A stretch of DNA of 64,000 bases from Glaciihabitans arcticus (GTDB lineage: Bacteria > Actinomycetota > Actinomycetes > Actinomycetales > Microbacteriaceae): assembly GCF_004310685.1 (NCBI RefSeq), contig NZ_SISG01000001.1, positions 1,240,001 through 1,304,000 of the forward strand. The letters are read 5' to 3'. The translations under genes were made by a program, and so were the position numbers. Positions 35,990 to 45,021 of the stretch are shown here, in pieces; the first letter of the stretch is position 1; the number at the start of each line of letters is the position of its first letter. Below the pieces are notes generated by a model, which was not told where the DNA came from, searched no databases, and saw only the letters and a list, made by a program, of their open reading frames with translations.

Positions 35990-36058
35990 CGCGCAGGCTC
36001 GTTTCTGTCAACGCCACTGTTGGCATGCGCGACCCGCTGGGCGAGCCGCACTGCTGCG

Positions 36059-36087
36059 AATGTAGCCTTCTTGACAGAATGACGCAA
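36059..36087 (-). promoter_or_regulatory. Promoter of the glucosidase/sugar-uptake operon
   Basis: On the minus strand TTGCGT (36087-36082), a 17-base spacer and TACATT (36064-36059), about 70 bases before GTG 35989. The -35 box overlaps one arm of an operator-like repeat, as expected for repression. Confidence 0.55.
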
Positions 36088-36115
36088 GAACTAAACAAAT
36101 AGTAAGAAACTTGCG
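36083..36115. promoter_or_regulatory. LacI-type operator candidate before the glucosidase operon
   Basis: CGCAAG (36083-36088) and CTTGCG (36110-36115) are inverted arms about 21 bases apart; one overlaps the -35 box. The same CGCAAG/TTGCAA words recur at the promoter of the LacI-type gene at 37167-37190. Confidence 0.5.
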
Positions 36116-36129
36116 GTGTTTGCGCTTCT

Positions 36130-37152
36130 CTACCGGGATGTCGCAGGCGGGCGCACGGGACCGGTCGAGCCGCGCACGACGAGTTCCGGCTCGAACAGGT
36201 ACTCGTCGACGCGCGTCGCCGAGCCGTTGATCTGGCCGACGAGGAGTTCGATGATCATGCGTCCCATCGGCTCGATCGGCTGGCGAACCGTGGTGAGGGG
36301 CGGGTCGACCGAGTTCATCAGGGCCGAGTCGTCGTAGCCCACAATCGACACGTCGCCGGGCACAGTGAGTCCGGCACGGCGCACAGCGCGCACGGCACCG
36401 AGCGCGATCGGGTCGGAGGCGCAGATGATGGCCGTCACCCCGGACTGCAGCAGCCGGGTCGCGGCGGCCTGTCCGGCCTCCAGCGAGTAGTGCGAGTGCA
36501 CGATGTGCGAGTCGGGCAGCGCGACGCCCGAGGTTGCGGCAACGCGCTTGGCGGCGTGGAGTTTGCGCTGCGAGGGCACGTGATCCTTCGGGCCGAGAAC
36601 GAGGCCGATGCTGGTGTGCCCGAGCTGGCGCAGGTGGTTCCAGGCCTGCTCGGTGGCGACCGCGTCATCGGTCGACACCGTGGCGAAGTCGAGCGCCGCA
36701 ACCTTGGCGTTCACCAGCACGGTGGGCAGGCCGAGATCGCTGAGCCGGTCGTAGTGATCGTGCGTGGAGTCCTGCTGGCCGTACTGGCCGCCGATGAATA
36801 CGACTCCGGAAACCTGCTGCTGCAGGAGGAGATCGACGTAGTCGGACTCGGAGATGCCGCCCGAGGTGAGCGTGCAGAGCACGGGCGTGTAGCCGTTCTG
36901 GGCTAGGGCTCCCCCCACAACCTCGCCGAACGCGGGAAAGATCGGGTTCTGCAGCTCCGGCAGGAACAGCCCGACGAGGCGGGCACGCTCGCCGCGCAGC
37001 TTGGTCGGACGCTCGTAGCCGAGCACGTCGAGCGCGGTGAGCACGGCTTGGCGGGTGGCCTCCGAGACGCCGGGCTTCTCGTTGAGCACGCGGCTGACCG
37101 TCGCCTCGCTCACCCCGACTTTGCGGGCTACGTCTGCAAGCCTCTTCGACAT
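36130..37152 (-). CDS. LacI family transcriptional regulator
   Basis: A 340-residue repressor: helix-turn-helix and hinge at the N-terminus (KRLADVARKVGVSEATVSRV, then NEKPGVSEATRQAV) and a periplasmic-binding-like effector domain. It should repress the glucosidase/ABC operon directly downstream and release it on binding the sugar. ATG 37152 is fixed by the MSKRLADVA start; a perfect TATAAT lies only seven bases before it, so the message is probably leaderless. Operator-like TTGCAA repeats over its own promoter suggest autorepression. Confidence 0.93.
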   Translation of the reverse strand: MSKRLADVARKVGVSEATVSRVLNEKPGVSEATRQAVLTALDVLGYERPTKLRGERARLVGLFLPELQNPIFPAFGEVVGGALAQNGYTPVLCTLTSGGISESDYVDLLLQQQVSGVVFIGGQYGQQDSTHDHYDRLSDLGLPTVLVNAKVAALDFATVSTDDAVATEQAWNHLRQLGHTSIGLVLGPKDHVPSQRKLHAAKRVAATSGVALPDSHIVHSHYSLEAGQAAATRLLQSGVTAIICASDPIALGAVRAVRRAGLTVPGDVSIVGYDDSALMNSVDPPLTTVRQPIEPMGRMIIELLVGQINGSATRVDEYLFEPELVVRGSTGPVRPPATSR

Positions 37153-37159
37153 GGCCGAA

Positions 37160-37190
37160 ATTATACGCAAGTGATTGCAAGAAATTGCAA
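37160..37190 (-). promoter_or_regulatory. lacI-type promoter with overlapping operators (leaderless)
   Basis: TATAAT at 37165-37160 on the minus strand, with TTGCAA at 37190-37185 as a -35 (19-base spacer). Two inverted repeats overlap it: GCAA-GTGA-TTGC (37167-37178) and TTGCAA-GAAA-TTGCAA (37175-37190). Transcription should start at or next to the A of ATG 37152. Confidence 0.65.
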
Positions 37191-37230
37191 GGCCCCCTGT
37201 CTGGAGCCGCGGCCGGGCTAGCATGACCGG

Positions 37231-38073
37231 ATGGAACGCACCCCCTCCCGACCTGTTGCGATCCTGTTGTCCAGTCATCCGGGGCCGGCATTCGCAGTCA
37301 CGACCGTGACGATCGTGCTCGGCATCGGCGTGGGGCTGGAGCCCTGGCGCGTCGCCCTGCTCGGCCTCGCGATGCTGCTCGGCCAGTTCTCGGTCGGGCT
37401 GTCGAACGACTGGCTCGACGCCCAGCGCGATGCCGCGGTCGGCCGCAGCGACAAGCCGATCGCGCGGGGCTGGGTGGCCGCGTCATCCATTCGCACGATC
37501 GCCTTTGTGACGGCGGCGCTGGCCATTGTGCTCACGGCGCCGCTCGGAGCGCTCGTCACGCTCGCCCACACGGTGTTCATCGCCTCGGCCTGGAGCTACA
37601 ACGCTGGCCTTAAGAAGACCGCGTTCTCCGTGCTGCCGTACATCGTGAGCTTCGGCTCGCTGCCGCTGCTCGCGACCCTCGCACTGCCGCAGCCCGCGCC
37701 GGCCGCGTGGTGGGGCCTCGGGGCCGGCGCCCTGCTCGGTGTCTCCGCCCACTTCGCCAACGTGCTGCCCGACCTTGTGGATGACGCGGCCACGGGCGTG
37801 CGCGGACTGCCCCACCGCCTCGGCTCACGCGCCTCAGGGCTCGTCATTGCCGTCGCGCTCGCGGCGTCGGCCCTGCTCGTGGCCTTCGGCGCGGGTCAGC
37901 CGCCGCTTCCGGCGCAGTGGATCGGGCTCGCCCTCACCCTCGCGCTCGCGGTCCTCGCGGGGGGACTCGCGGCGGTGCGCGCGCCCACGCGGCTGCTGTT
38001 CCAGCTCATCATCGCGGCGGCCCTCGTCATCGTCGCGATGCTCGCCCTCTCGGGCACCCGCCTGATCGCCTAG
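37231..38073 (+). CDS. UbiA family prenyltransferase
   Basis: A 280-residue membrane protein with about eight segments. The first Asp-rich motif is NDWLDAQRD (59-67); the second is NVLPDLVDD. These bind Mg and a prenyl diphosphate. Family members attach polyprenyl chains to aromatic rings (MenA, UbiA) or make lycopene-tail or archaeal-type lipids. No menaquinone gene is adjacent, so the acceptor is open. Divergent from the LacI-type gene with 78 bases between starts. Confidence 0.85.
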   Translation: MERTPSRPVAILLSSHPGPAFAVTTVTIVLGIGVGLEPWRVALLGLAMLLGQFSVGLSNDWLDAQRDAAVGRSDKPIARGWVAASSIRTIAFVTAALAIVLTAPLGALVTLAHTVFIASAWSYNAGLKKTAFSVLPYIVSFGSLPLLATLALPQPAPAAWWGLGAGALLGVSAHFANVLPDLVDDAATGVRGLPHRLGSRASGLVIAVALAASALLVAFGAGQPPLPAQWIGLALTLALAVLAGGLAAVRAPTRLLFQLIIAAALVIVAMLALSGTRLIA

Positions 38074-38130
38074 CAACCCGCCCGGCGCCCTCGCCGTGCG
38101 CCCGCGCCCCTCGCCCCTCGCCCCTCGGTC

Positions 38131-38255
38131 AACCAGCAAAAAGTGCTCCAACGTCAGAACCTTGAAGCACTTTTCACGGTTTCGCGGCAACGCCCATTCG
38201 CTCAACCAGCAATAGGTGTTGCACACGCGAGCGGTTGGAGCACTTTTTGCTGGTT
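38131..38255. repeat. Intergenic palindromic element with 22-bp perfect arms
   Basis: The outer arms 38131-38152 and 38234-38255 are perfect 22-bp complements beginning AACCAGC and containing AAAAAGTGCTCC. Between them sit a degenerate right arm (about 38162-38184, TTGAAGCACTTTTCACGG) and a degenerate left arm (about 38204-38226, AACCAGCAATAGGTG). The element can thus fold as one long hairpin or as two. It lies between the convergent prenyltransferase and MFS genes, in a 215-base gap. Confidence 0.85.
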
Positions 38256-38288
38256 CGGGAGGGAGGTCCGAGGGAGTGCCCAGCCCGC

Positions 38289-39668
38289 TCAGGCAATCGG
38301 CTCGGGCACCTTCTCCGGGTTGCGGATGCCGATCCACGAGACGATACCGCCCGCGATGAGCAGTGCTGCCGTCACCAGGAGCCCGCGGTGGAAGCTGTCG
38401 ACGGTCAGCTCACTGCCGATGATGACACCGACGAGTGCGATGCTGATGAGCCCGGCGATGCGGGAGACGGCATTGTTGATCGCCGAGCCGATGCCGGACT
38501 GGTTCTCGGGGATCGAGCCGAGGATCGCGGCGGTGAGCGGCGCGACCGTCGCGCTGAGTCCAACGGCGAAGAGCAGCACCCCGGGCAGCACCTGCGTCCA
38601 GTAGTTGACCTGCTCCCCCATGTTCAGCATCAGCAGGTAGCCGAGCCCGCCGATGATCGGGCCGAAGCCCATGAACAGCCGGGGGCCGAACTTGCCGGAC
38701 AGCCCGCCGAACCACGAGGAGAGCGCGATGTTGCCGATCGTGATCGGCAGGAAGGCGAGGCCGGCGAGGGTTGCGCTGAAGCCGGCCACCTCCTGCAGGT
38801 AGACGACGACGAGGAATCCGCCGAGCGAGAGCGCGCCGTAGACGAGAGCAGTGGCGATGTTGCCCACCGAGAAGTTGCGCACGGCGAACAGTCCGAGCGG
38901 CAGCATCGGGTGCTTCGCGGTGCGCTGCCGCAGTACAAACGCCGCGAGGGAGACGAGTCCGATCGCGAAGGGCAGGTAGATGACGGGGCTGCCCCAACCG
39001 TAGTTGGCCTGCTCGATGAGGGCGAACACGGGTCCACCGAGGCCGACGATGCCCAGCACGGCGCCCCACCAGTCGATGCCCGCGCCCTCCGGCCGTTCGT
39101 TCTTCTGGCCGAGCTTCACCATGAGATACAGGGTGATGGCGATCGGGATGATGTTGATCGCGAACACGAGTCGCCAGCTGAGGTAGTCCACGAACAGTCC
39201 GCCCAGCAGCGGGCCGGCCAGGAACGCGGCGCTCGTCCACCCGGTCCACTGTCCGATCGCCTTGGCCTGCGCGACGCCGCGGAAGCTCGAGATGATGAGG
39301 GCGAGCGACGAGGGCACGAGCAGCGCTCCCGCTACCCCCTGCAGTCCGCGCACGATGATGAGGATCTCGGCGGTCGGCGCGAGGGCGATCGCGATCGACG
39401 TCGCGGCGAAGCCGTAGAGTCCCACTTTTAGCACGAGCATGCGCCCGAAGGCGTCCGAGAGCGATCCGGCGAGCAGGATCAGCGTGCCGAGGGTGATGAG
39501 GTACGCGTCGACCACCCACTGCTGCACGGTGAGTCCGCTGCGGAACTCCTCGCTGATCGCGGGCAGCGCGACGTTGATGACCGATCCGTCGAGGAAGGTG
39601 ACGAACGACGCCAGCACGGCGATCGTGAGGACAAGGCGCTGGTCGCGGCTCATGGAGGTGTCGGTCAT
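38289..39668 (-). CDS. MFS transporter, DHA2 (drug:H+ antiporter) type
   Basis: A 459-residue membrane protein with about twelve to fourteen segments. FVTFLDGSVINVALPAISEEF is the motif D-like start of the DHA2/EmrB-QacA group and SLSDAFGRMLVLKVGL the loop 2-3 motif. Likely a proton-driven exporter; substrate unknown. ATG 39668 (MTDTSMSRDQR) is chosen because the open frame upstream is not conserved and overlaps the neighbour. A short gap of 29 bases follows the lipase gene stop. Confidence 0.88.
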   Translation of the reverse strand: MTDTSMSRDQRLVLTIAVLASFVTFLDGSVINVALPAISEEFRSGLTVQQWVVDAYLITLGTLILLAGSLSDAFGRMLVLKVGLYGFAATSIAIALAPTAEILIIVRGLQGVAGALLVPSSLALIISSFRGVAQAKAIGQWTGWTSAAFLAGPLLGGLFVDYLSWRLVFAINIIPIAITLYLMVKLGQKNERPEGAGIDWWGAVLGIVGLGGPVFALIEQANYGWGSPVIYLPFAIGLVSLAAFVLRQRTAKHPMLPLGLFAVRNFSVGNIATALVYGALSLGGFLVVVYLQEVAGFSATLAGLAFLPITIGNIALSSWFGGLSGKFGPRLFMGFGPIIGGLGYLLMLNMGEQVNYWTQVLPGVLLFAVGLSATVAPLTAAILGSIPENQSGIGSAINNAVSRIAGLISIALVGVIIGSELTVDSFHRGLLVTAALLIAGGIVSWIGIRNPEKVPEPIA

Positions 39669-39697
39669 AGTCACAGTCAACACCCGTACGGGGCCGT

Positions 39698-40360
39698 TTA
39701 GTCCCCGATCGACTTCTCGACGGCTTCGAGCACGCGCTCGTCGGCGAGCAGGCGGAAATGCCCGTAGACCGGCAGCTGCACGTTGGTCGCTCCTTCGAGC
39801 CGCGAGCCCGCGGGAATGTGCGGGTCGAAGACGCCGAAGATCGAGGTGATGCGGGTATTCGCCGCCGCGTTGGCGCCGAGCATAGCGAGAGTCGGCTCGT
39901 TCGGGCGGAATGCTCGAATCGCGCGCACCAGGAAGTAGCGAGCGTAGATCGAGCCGCCGAAGGGGGTCGCGATGGCGGTCATCCGATCGATGCGGCCCGA
40001 AGTGTCGTCGAGCACCATCATGTGCTTGCCGATGAGTCCACCCTTGCTGTGCGCGACGATGATCACCCCGCGCAGGTCCTTCGCCTCGATGTAGGCCTGC
40101 GCGAGCGCGGCCGACTCGGAGACGCCCAGCAGGTTGTAGCGCAGTTCCGAGAGCACGTGCACGGGGTGACCGAGCGCGTGCAGCCGGTTGGCGACGGGCC
40201 GCAAAAACTGCCACGTCTCATAGACGCCCGGGATGAGCAGCACGGGCGCGAGCTCTCCGTTGAGGTAGCGCGATGCATCCCGACCACCCAGAAAATGCCG
40301 CAACTGCCACCAGCCGACGTACACGTAGTCGAGCCACCAGAAGAACGCGCGCCTGATCAT
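39698..40360 (-). CDS. Esterase/lipase-like alpha/beta hydrolase
   Basis: A 220-residue alpha/beta hydrolase of the triacylglycerol lipase-like group: VLLIPGVYETWQFLRP as the oxyanion region, nucleophile elbow AHSKGG and a C-terminal His in YGHFRLLADE. N-terminal aromatic/basic stretch (RRAFFWWLDYVYVGWWQLRH) may lie on the membrane. ATG 40360 overlaps the upstream hydrolase stop by 4 bases, so the two hydrolases are coupled. Confidence 0.8.
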   Translation of the reverse strand: MIRRAFFWWLDYVYVGWWQLRHFLGGRDASRYLNGELAPVLLIPGVYETWQFLRPVANRLHALGHPVHVLSELRYNLLGVSESAALAQAYIEAKDLRGVIIVAHSKGGLIGKHMMVLDDTSGRIDRMTAIATPFGGSIYARYFLVRAIRAFRPNEPTLAMLGANAAANTRITSIFGVFDPHIPAGSRLEGATNVQLPVYGHFRLLADERVLEAVEKSIGD

Positions 40361-41151
40361 GGGTCGAACCGTCTCTCGAGCACCGCTGCTATTGAGATCG
40401 GGTCGGTGAACATGATGACGTGCGGCCCCTCGACGATGGCGAGCTCGCCGTTCGGCAGCAGCGCCGCGACCTCTGCGGCCCAGGTCGGCGGCACCACGAG
40501 GTCCCGATGTCCGGCGATGACCACCGCCTTCGCCGTGATGCTGGGCAGGCGGTCCTCGATCGCGTCGCCGAGCAGGTGCGGCAGCTGGCGCAGGTAGTAC
40601 GGCAGCCCGCAGCGGAATAGGTAGTCGGTGAGCACCACCCAGTTCGCCCGGAGCGGCTCGCGCAGCATGTCGAGGCCGAGCCTGGTGGCCTGCGTGAGCA
40701 GCCGCCGCTCGCCGCGCTCGATGGTGGGCGCAAGCAGCGCAATCGAGTCGACAAGTTCGGGATGCAGCAGCGCAAGCTCGCTGACGACCTGGCACCCCAT
40801 CGAGTGGCCGACCACAACGGGGTTCTCGATTCCTGAGCGCGCGAGGAAGGCGGCGACGACTTCGGCGTGGTCCCGAATCGACACGTCGCGCTTCGGGTTG
40901 GGGGCGGAGCCGTAGCCGGGCAGGTCGACGAGCCAGACCGTGCCGCGCTTGGCGAGTTCCCGCGCGAGCGGCTGGAAGTAGCGGGCCGAGACGCCGATGC
41001 CGTGCACGAGTACGTAGTTGATGGGCGCCGTGTTGCGGCCGCCGGTGCTGCTGGCGGGGAACCGCTGCACGGCGATCGCGAGCTCGTTGAACGTATCCCG
41101 ACTCGTGTAGAACGTGGCGCCCCGGAATCGTCTCTCGATCTCGGCCACCAT
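40357..41151 (-). CDS. Alpha/beta hydrolase
   Basis: A 264-residue hydrolase: VLVHGIGVSARYFQ oxyanion loop, nucleophile elbow GHSMGC, Asp in AGHRDLVVPP, His in VEGPHVIMF. Complete triad; substrate unknown. ATG 41151 (MVAEIERRFRGATFY) is used; the longer frame upstream is antisense to the alditol oxidase. Divergent from that gene with 36 bases between starts, and translationally coupled to the lipase-like gene after it. Confidence 0.84.
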   Translation of the reverse strand: MVAEIERRFRGATFYTSRDTFNELAIAVQRFPASSTGGRNTAPINYVLVHGIGVSARYFQPLARELAKRGTVWLVDLPGYGSAPNPKRDVSIRDHAEVVAAFLARSGIENPVVVGHSMGCQVVSELALLHPELVDSIALLAPTIERGERRLLTQATRLGLDMLREPLRANWVVLTDYLFRCGLPYYLRQLPHLLGDAIEDRLPSITAKAVVIAGHRDLVVPPTWAAEVAALLPNGELAIVEGPHVIMFTDPISIAAVLERRFDP

Positions 41152-41187
41152 CCGTTCAGTGTAGGGAGGGCGGTGGACAATGGTCGG

Positions 41188-42432
41188 ATGGCATCTGAAT
41201 TGGCTGAGAACTGGGCCCGCAGCTACACCTACACGGCGGCGGAGATCGCGCACCCGGGCTCGGTCGAGGAGATCCGGGAGCTCGTGGCATCCACCGAGCG
41301 GATTCGCGCCCTCGGCACCCGGCACTCGTTCACCGCCCTACCGGACACGGTGGGTACGCTTGTAGCCCTCGACCGGCTGCCGGCGCGCACCGACCTCGAC
41401 GAGACCGCCCGCACGGTGACGGTCGCGGGCGGGCTGCGCTACGGCGACGTCGCGACCGCCCTGCAGGCACGTGGCTGGGCGCTGCACAATCTCGCATCGC
41501 TTCCCCACATTTCGGTCGCCGGAGCGATCGCGACCGGTACCCACGGTTCGGGCGACGGCAACGGCACGCTGTCGTCAGCGGTTGCCGCACTCGAACTGGT
41601 GACGGCCTCGGGTGAACTCGTGACGCTGCGCCGCGGCGACCCGGACTTCGATGGCGCCGTGGTCGCACTGGGTGCGCTCGGCGTTGTGACGGCAGTGACG
41701 CTGGATGTGCAGCCGACCTTCGATGTGCGGCAGGACATGTTCGACGACCTGCCGTGGTCCTCGCTGCTGAACAATCTCGACGCGGTGACCGGTAGCGCCT
41801 ACAGCGTCTCGCTGTTCACGACCTGGGCGGGCGACACGATCCCTGCCGTCTGGTTGAAGAGTCGAATGGATGCTCCGGCTCCCCCGACCGACCTGCTCGG
41901 CGCGACCCGGCAGCCAGTGGGGCGCCACATGATCCCCGACCAGCCGGCGAGCAACACAACGGAGCTGGACGGCGTGCCCGGCCCGTGGAGCGACCGGCTC
42001 GCCCACTTCAAACTCGGCTTCACCCCGTCGAACGGCGATGAGCTGCAGAGCGAGTATCTGGTTCCGCGCCACAATGCGGTCGAAGCGCTAGTCGCTGTTC
42101 GTGAGCTTCGGGATGCCATCACGCCCCTGCTGCACGTCACCGAGGTGCGCACCATGAGCGCTGACACCCTATGGCTGAGCGGCGCGTACGGCACGGACGC
42201 AGTGGCGATCCACTTCACCTGGAAGAAACTGCCCACAGAGGTCGCCGCCGTGCTCCCCGCGATCGAGGCGCTGCTGCTGCCGCTCGGCGCCCGCCCGCAC
42301 TGGGGCAAGCTGTTCGACCGCGTCGAGCGGGCGAACTATCCGCGGCTCGACGACTTCCGCGCCCTGGTGGCGAACTACGACCCTTCAGGCAAGTTCGGGA
42401 GCACGTACCTCGACAAGCACCTCGGGCTTTAG
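41188..42432 (+). CDS. Alditol/xylitol oxidase-like FAD enzyme
   Basis: A 414-residue VAO-type flavoprotein, the length of alditol oxidase AldO. The His in ALGTRHSFTAL corresponds to the residue that covalently holds FAD, SVAGAIATGTHGSG is the FAD pyrophosphate loop, and RPHWGKLF near the C-terminus matches the conserved substrate-side His/Lys motif. It would oxidise the terminal carbon of polyols such as xylitol or sorbitol with oxygen, giving H2O2. L-gulonolactone oxidase-like activity is an alternative. The stop overlaps the helicase stop on the other strand. Confidence 0.88.
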   Translation: MASELAENWARSYTYTAAEIAHPGSVEEIRELVASTERIRALGTRHSFTALPDTVGTLVALDRLPARTDLDETARTVTVAGGLRYGDVATALQARGWALHNLASLPHISVAGAIATGTHGSGDGNGTLSSAVAALELVTASGELVTLRRGDPDFDGAVVALGALGVVTAVTLDVQPTFDVRQDMFDDLPWSSLLNNLDAVTGSAYSVSLFTTWAGDTIPAVWLKSRMDAPAPPTDLLGATRQPVGRHMIPDQPASNTTELDGVPGPWSDRLAHFKLGFTPSNGDELQSEYLVPRHNAVEALVAVRELRDAITPLLHVTEVRTMSADTLWLSGAYGTDAVAIHFTWKKLPTEVAAVLPAIEALLLPLGARPHWGKLFDRVERANYPRLDDFRALVANYDPSGKFGSTYLDKHLGL

Positions 42433-44975
42433 CCGGTCACCGTTCCGACGCTGGTTACGGCGATCACCGCAACACCCGCCTCGGCGGAGGCCGCGAGGTC
42501 GACCGTTGCGCTGATACCCCAGTCGTGGTCACCGGCCGGATCGTTGAAGGTCTGCCGCACGGTCCAGACGAAGGCTCCCTCGTCGACGGTGAGCATGCTC
42601 GAGCTACGGGCATCCGGACCCGTGCCGAGGTGGTCATACTCCCCGAAATACCCGTCGAGCGCGGTCTCCCAATCGACATCGGGGTCGAGCGCGAGCAGCC
42701 CCTCGAGGTCGTCCAGCGCCGCGAGCTGCACCCGGCGGAACAGCTCGTTGCGAACCAGAACCCGGAACGCGCGCGGGTTCCCGACCACGGACGGCGGCGG
42801 AGGCGGCAGCACGGGCTTCTTGCCGGGTGCCACCGGGTTGATCAGGCTCTCCCACTCGTCGAGCAGGCTCGAGTCGACCTGCCGAACGAGCTCGCCCAGC
42901 CACTCGATCAGGTCGAGCAGGTCCTCGGTCTTGGCCTCATCCGGCACGGTTTGCCGCACGGCGCGGTATGCGTCTGACAGGTAGCGCAGCACGAGCCCTT
43001 CGCTGCGGGCGATCTTGTAGTACCCGACGAAGTCCGCGAAGGTCATCGCGCGCTCGTAGAGGTCCCGCACCACGGATTTCGGCGACAGCTCGAAGTCCGC
43101 GACCCACGGCTGGGTGGCACTGTACTGCTCGAAGGCCGCATCCAGCAGCTCCTTAAGCGGCTTGGGGTGGGTGACCTCTTCGAGTAGTTCCATGCGCTGG
43201 TCGTACTCGATGCCCTCGGCCTTCATCGCGGCAACCGCCTCCCCGCGCGCGAGGAACTGCTGCTGCGAGATCACGGGGCGCGGGTCATCCAGAGTCGCTT
43301 CGAGAATCGAGATCACGTCGAGCGCGTACGTCGGCGACTCGGGGTCGAGCAGCTCGAACACGGCGAGGGCGAACGGCGAGAGCGGCTGGTTGAGCGCGAA
43401 GTTCGGCTGCAGGTCGACGGTGAGCCGGATCTCGATGCGGTCGTCCCAGCTGACGAGGTCGTCGTCGTCCTGGCCAGACAGCGACACCGGTACCACGTGC
43501 TGCTCGACGATGCCCGCAGCTCTCAGCGTGCGGTAGATGGACAACGCCTTGCGGGCCATCGCGAGCTGCGATTTCCACGGGTCGTGGCTGCCGAAGATCA
43601 GGTCGCGCATGTCGGTGAAGGCGTCGCCACCGCTTGTGGAACGATCACGGCCGATCACGTTGAGCAGCATCGAGTGGCTCACCTGCATGCTCGAGACGAG
43701 GGTCTCGGGTTCCGCGTTGATGAGCCGCGTGAAGGAGGGCTCGCCCCACGACACGAACCCCTCGGGCGCCTTTTTGCGCACGACCTTTTTCAGTTTCTTG
43801 GGGTCGTCCCCGGCCTTCGCGACGAGGCGTGCGTTCTCGGCCTCGTGCTCGGGCGCCTGGGCGACGACGGTTCCCGCGGTGTCGTAGCCGGCGCGCCCGG
43901 CCCGCCCCGCGACCTGGTGGAATTCGCGGGCGGAGAGCTGGCGCATCCTCGTGCCGTCGTATTTGGTGAGGGCCGTCAGCAGCACGGTACGAATCGGCAC
44001 GTTGATGCCCACGCCGAGGGTGTCGGTGCCGCAGATGACCCGCAGCAGCCCCTGCTGGGCGAGCTGCTCGACGAGACGGCGGTACTTGGGCAGCATGCCG
44101 GCGTGGTGCACGCCGATGCCGGCCCGAATGAGTCGGGATAACGTCTGCCCGAACACCGTCGTGAAGCGGAAGGCACCGATCGCCTCGGCGATCTCGTCGC
44201 GTTGCTCGCGGGTGATGATCTTCGCACTGGTGAGCGCCTGTGCGCGCTCGAGGGCGGCGAGCTGGGAGAAGTGCACGATGTAGATCGGCGCCTGCTTGGT
44301 GGCGAGCAGGTCTTCCACCGTCTCGTGCACGGGGGTGGTGACGTAGCTGTAACTCAGGGGAACCGGGCGCTCGACACCGGTGACGACGGCGGTCTCGCGG
44401 CCGGTGCGCGTGCTCAGGTCGTCGGCGATGCGGGTGACGTCACCAAGAGTCGCCGACATCAGGATGAACTGCACGCGCGGCAGGGTGAGCAGCGGCACCT
44501 GCCAGGCCCAGCCGCGTTCGGGGTCGGCGTAGAAGTGGAACTCGTCCATCACAACCTGGTCGACGGCGGTGTCCTCGCCGCCGCGCAGGGCGAGGTTGGC
44601 GAGGATCTCTGCGGTGCAGCAGATGATCGGCGCGTCGCCGTTCACGCTCGAGTCACCGGTGACCATGCCCACGTTCTCGGCACCGAAGATCTCGACGAGG
44701 GCGAAGAACTTCTCGCTCACGAGGGCCTTGATCGGTGCCGTGTAGTAGCTGCGCTTGCCCTGGGCGAGGGCGGCGAAGTGCGCTCCGATCGCGACGAGCG
44801 ACTTACCTGTGCCGGTCGGTGTGGAGAGGATGAGGTTCGCCCCGCTCACGATCTCGATCAGCGCCTCCTCCTGCGCCGGGTACAGCGCGAGCCCGCGCGA
44901 GTCGGACCACTCGGCGAACGCGTCGAACGCGTCATCCGCATTCCAGGGGCTGGGGGCGCGCGACATCAGAGACAT
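42429..44975 (-). CDS. Ski2-like DEAD/DEAH box helicase with DUF3516-type C-terminus
   Basis: An 848-residue superfamily 2 helicase. Motif I PTGTGKS (53-59), motif II DEFH (about residue 143), motif III SATLGD, motif VI QVAGRAGRAGYD; then a long C-terminal region typical of actinobacterial DUF3516 helicases. Ski2-type enzymes unwind RNA for decay or RNP remodelling. ATG 44966 is an alternative start. Monocistronic by appearance. Confidence 0.92.
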   Translation of the reverse strand: MSLMSRAPSPWNADDAFDAFAEWSDSRGLALYPAQEEALIEIVSGANLILSTPTGTGKSLVAIGAHFAALAQGKRSYYTAPIKALVSEKFFALVEIFGAENVGMVTGDSSVNGDAPIICCTAEILANLALRGGEDTAVDQVVMDEFHFYADPERGWAWQVPLLTLPRVQFILMSATLGDVTRIADDLSTRTGRETAVVTGVERPVPLSYSYVTTPVHETVEDLLATKQAPIYIVHFSQLAALERAQALTSAKIITREQRDEIAEAIGAFRFTTVFGQTLSRLIRAGIGVHHAGMLPKYRRLVEQLAQQGLLRVICGTDTLGVGINVPIRTVLLTALTKYDGTRMRQLSAREFHQVAGRAGRAGYDTAGTVVAQAPEHEAENARLVAKAGDDPKKLKKVVRKKAPEGFVSWGEPSFTRLINAEPETLVSSMQVSHSMLLNVIGRDRSTSGGDAFTDMRDLIFGSHDPWKSQLAMARKALSIYRTLRAAGIVEQHVVPVSLSGQDDDDLVSWDDRIEIRLTVDLQPNFALNQPLSPFALAVFELLDPESPTYALDVISILEATLDDPRPVISQQQFLARGEAVAAMKAEGIEYDQRMELLEEVTHPKPLKELLDAAFEQYSATQPWVADFELSPKSVVRDLYERAMTFADFVGYYKIARSEGLVLRYLSDAYRAVRQTVPDEAKTEDLLDLIEWLGELVRQVDSSLLDEWESLINPVAPGKKPVLPPPPPSVVGNPRAFRVLVRNELFRRVQLAALDDLEGLLALDPDVDWETALDGYFGEYDHLGTGPDARSSSMLTVDEGAFVWTVRQTFNDPAGDHDWGISATVDLAASAEAGVAVIAVTSVGTVTG

Positions 44976-45021
44976 GATGCTTCCGATCCTGCCCTACCGG
45001 GGCGGGGTGTGCCGACCGCTC

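Noticed and set aside
34253-36082. 609-codon open frame on the plus strand opposite the glucosidase
   Set aside because: No motif; the minus-strand frame holds a complete GH13 catalytic set.
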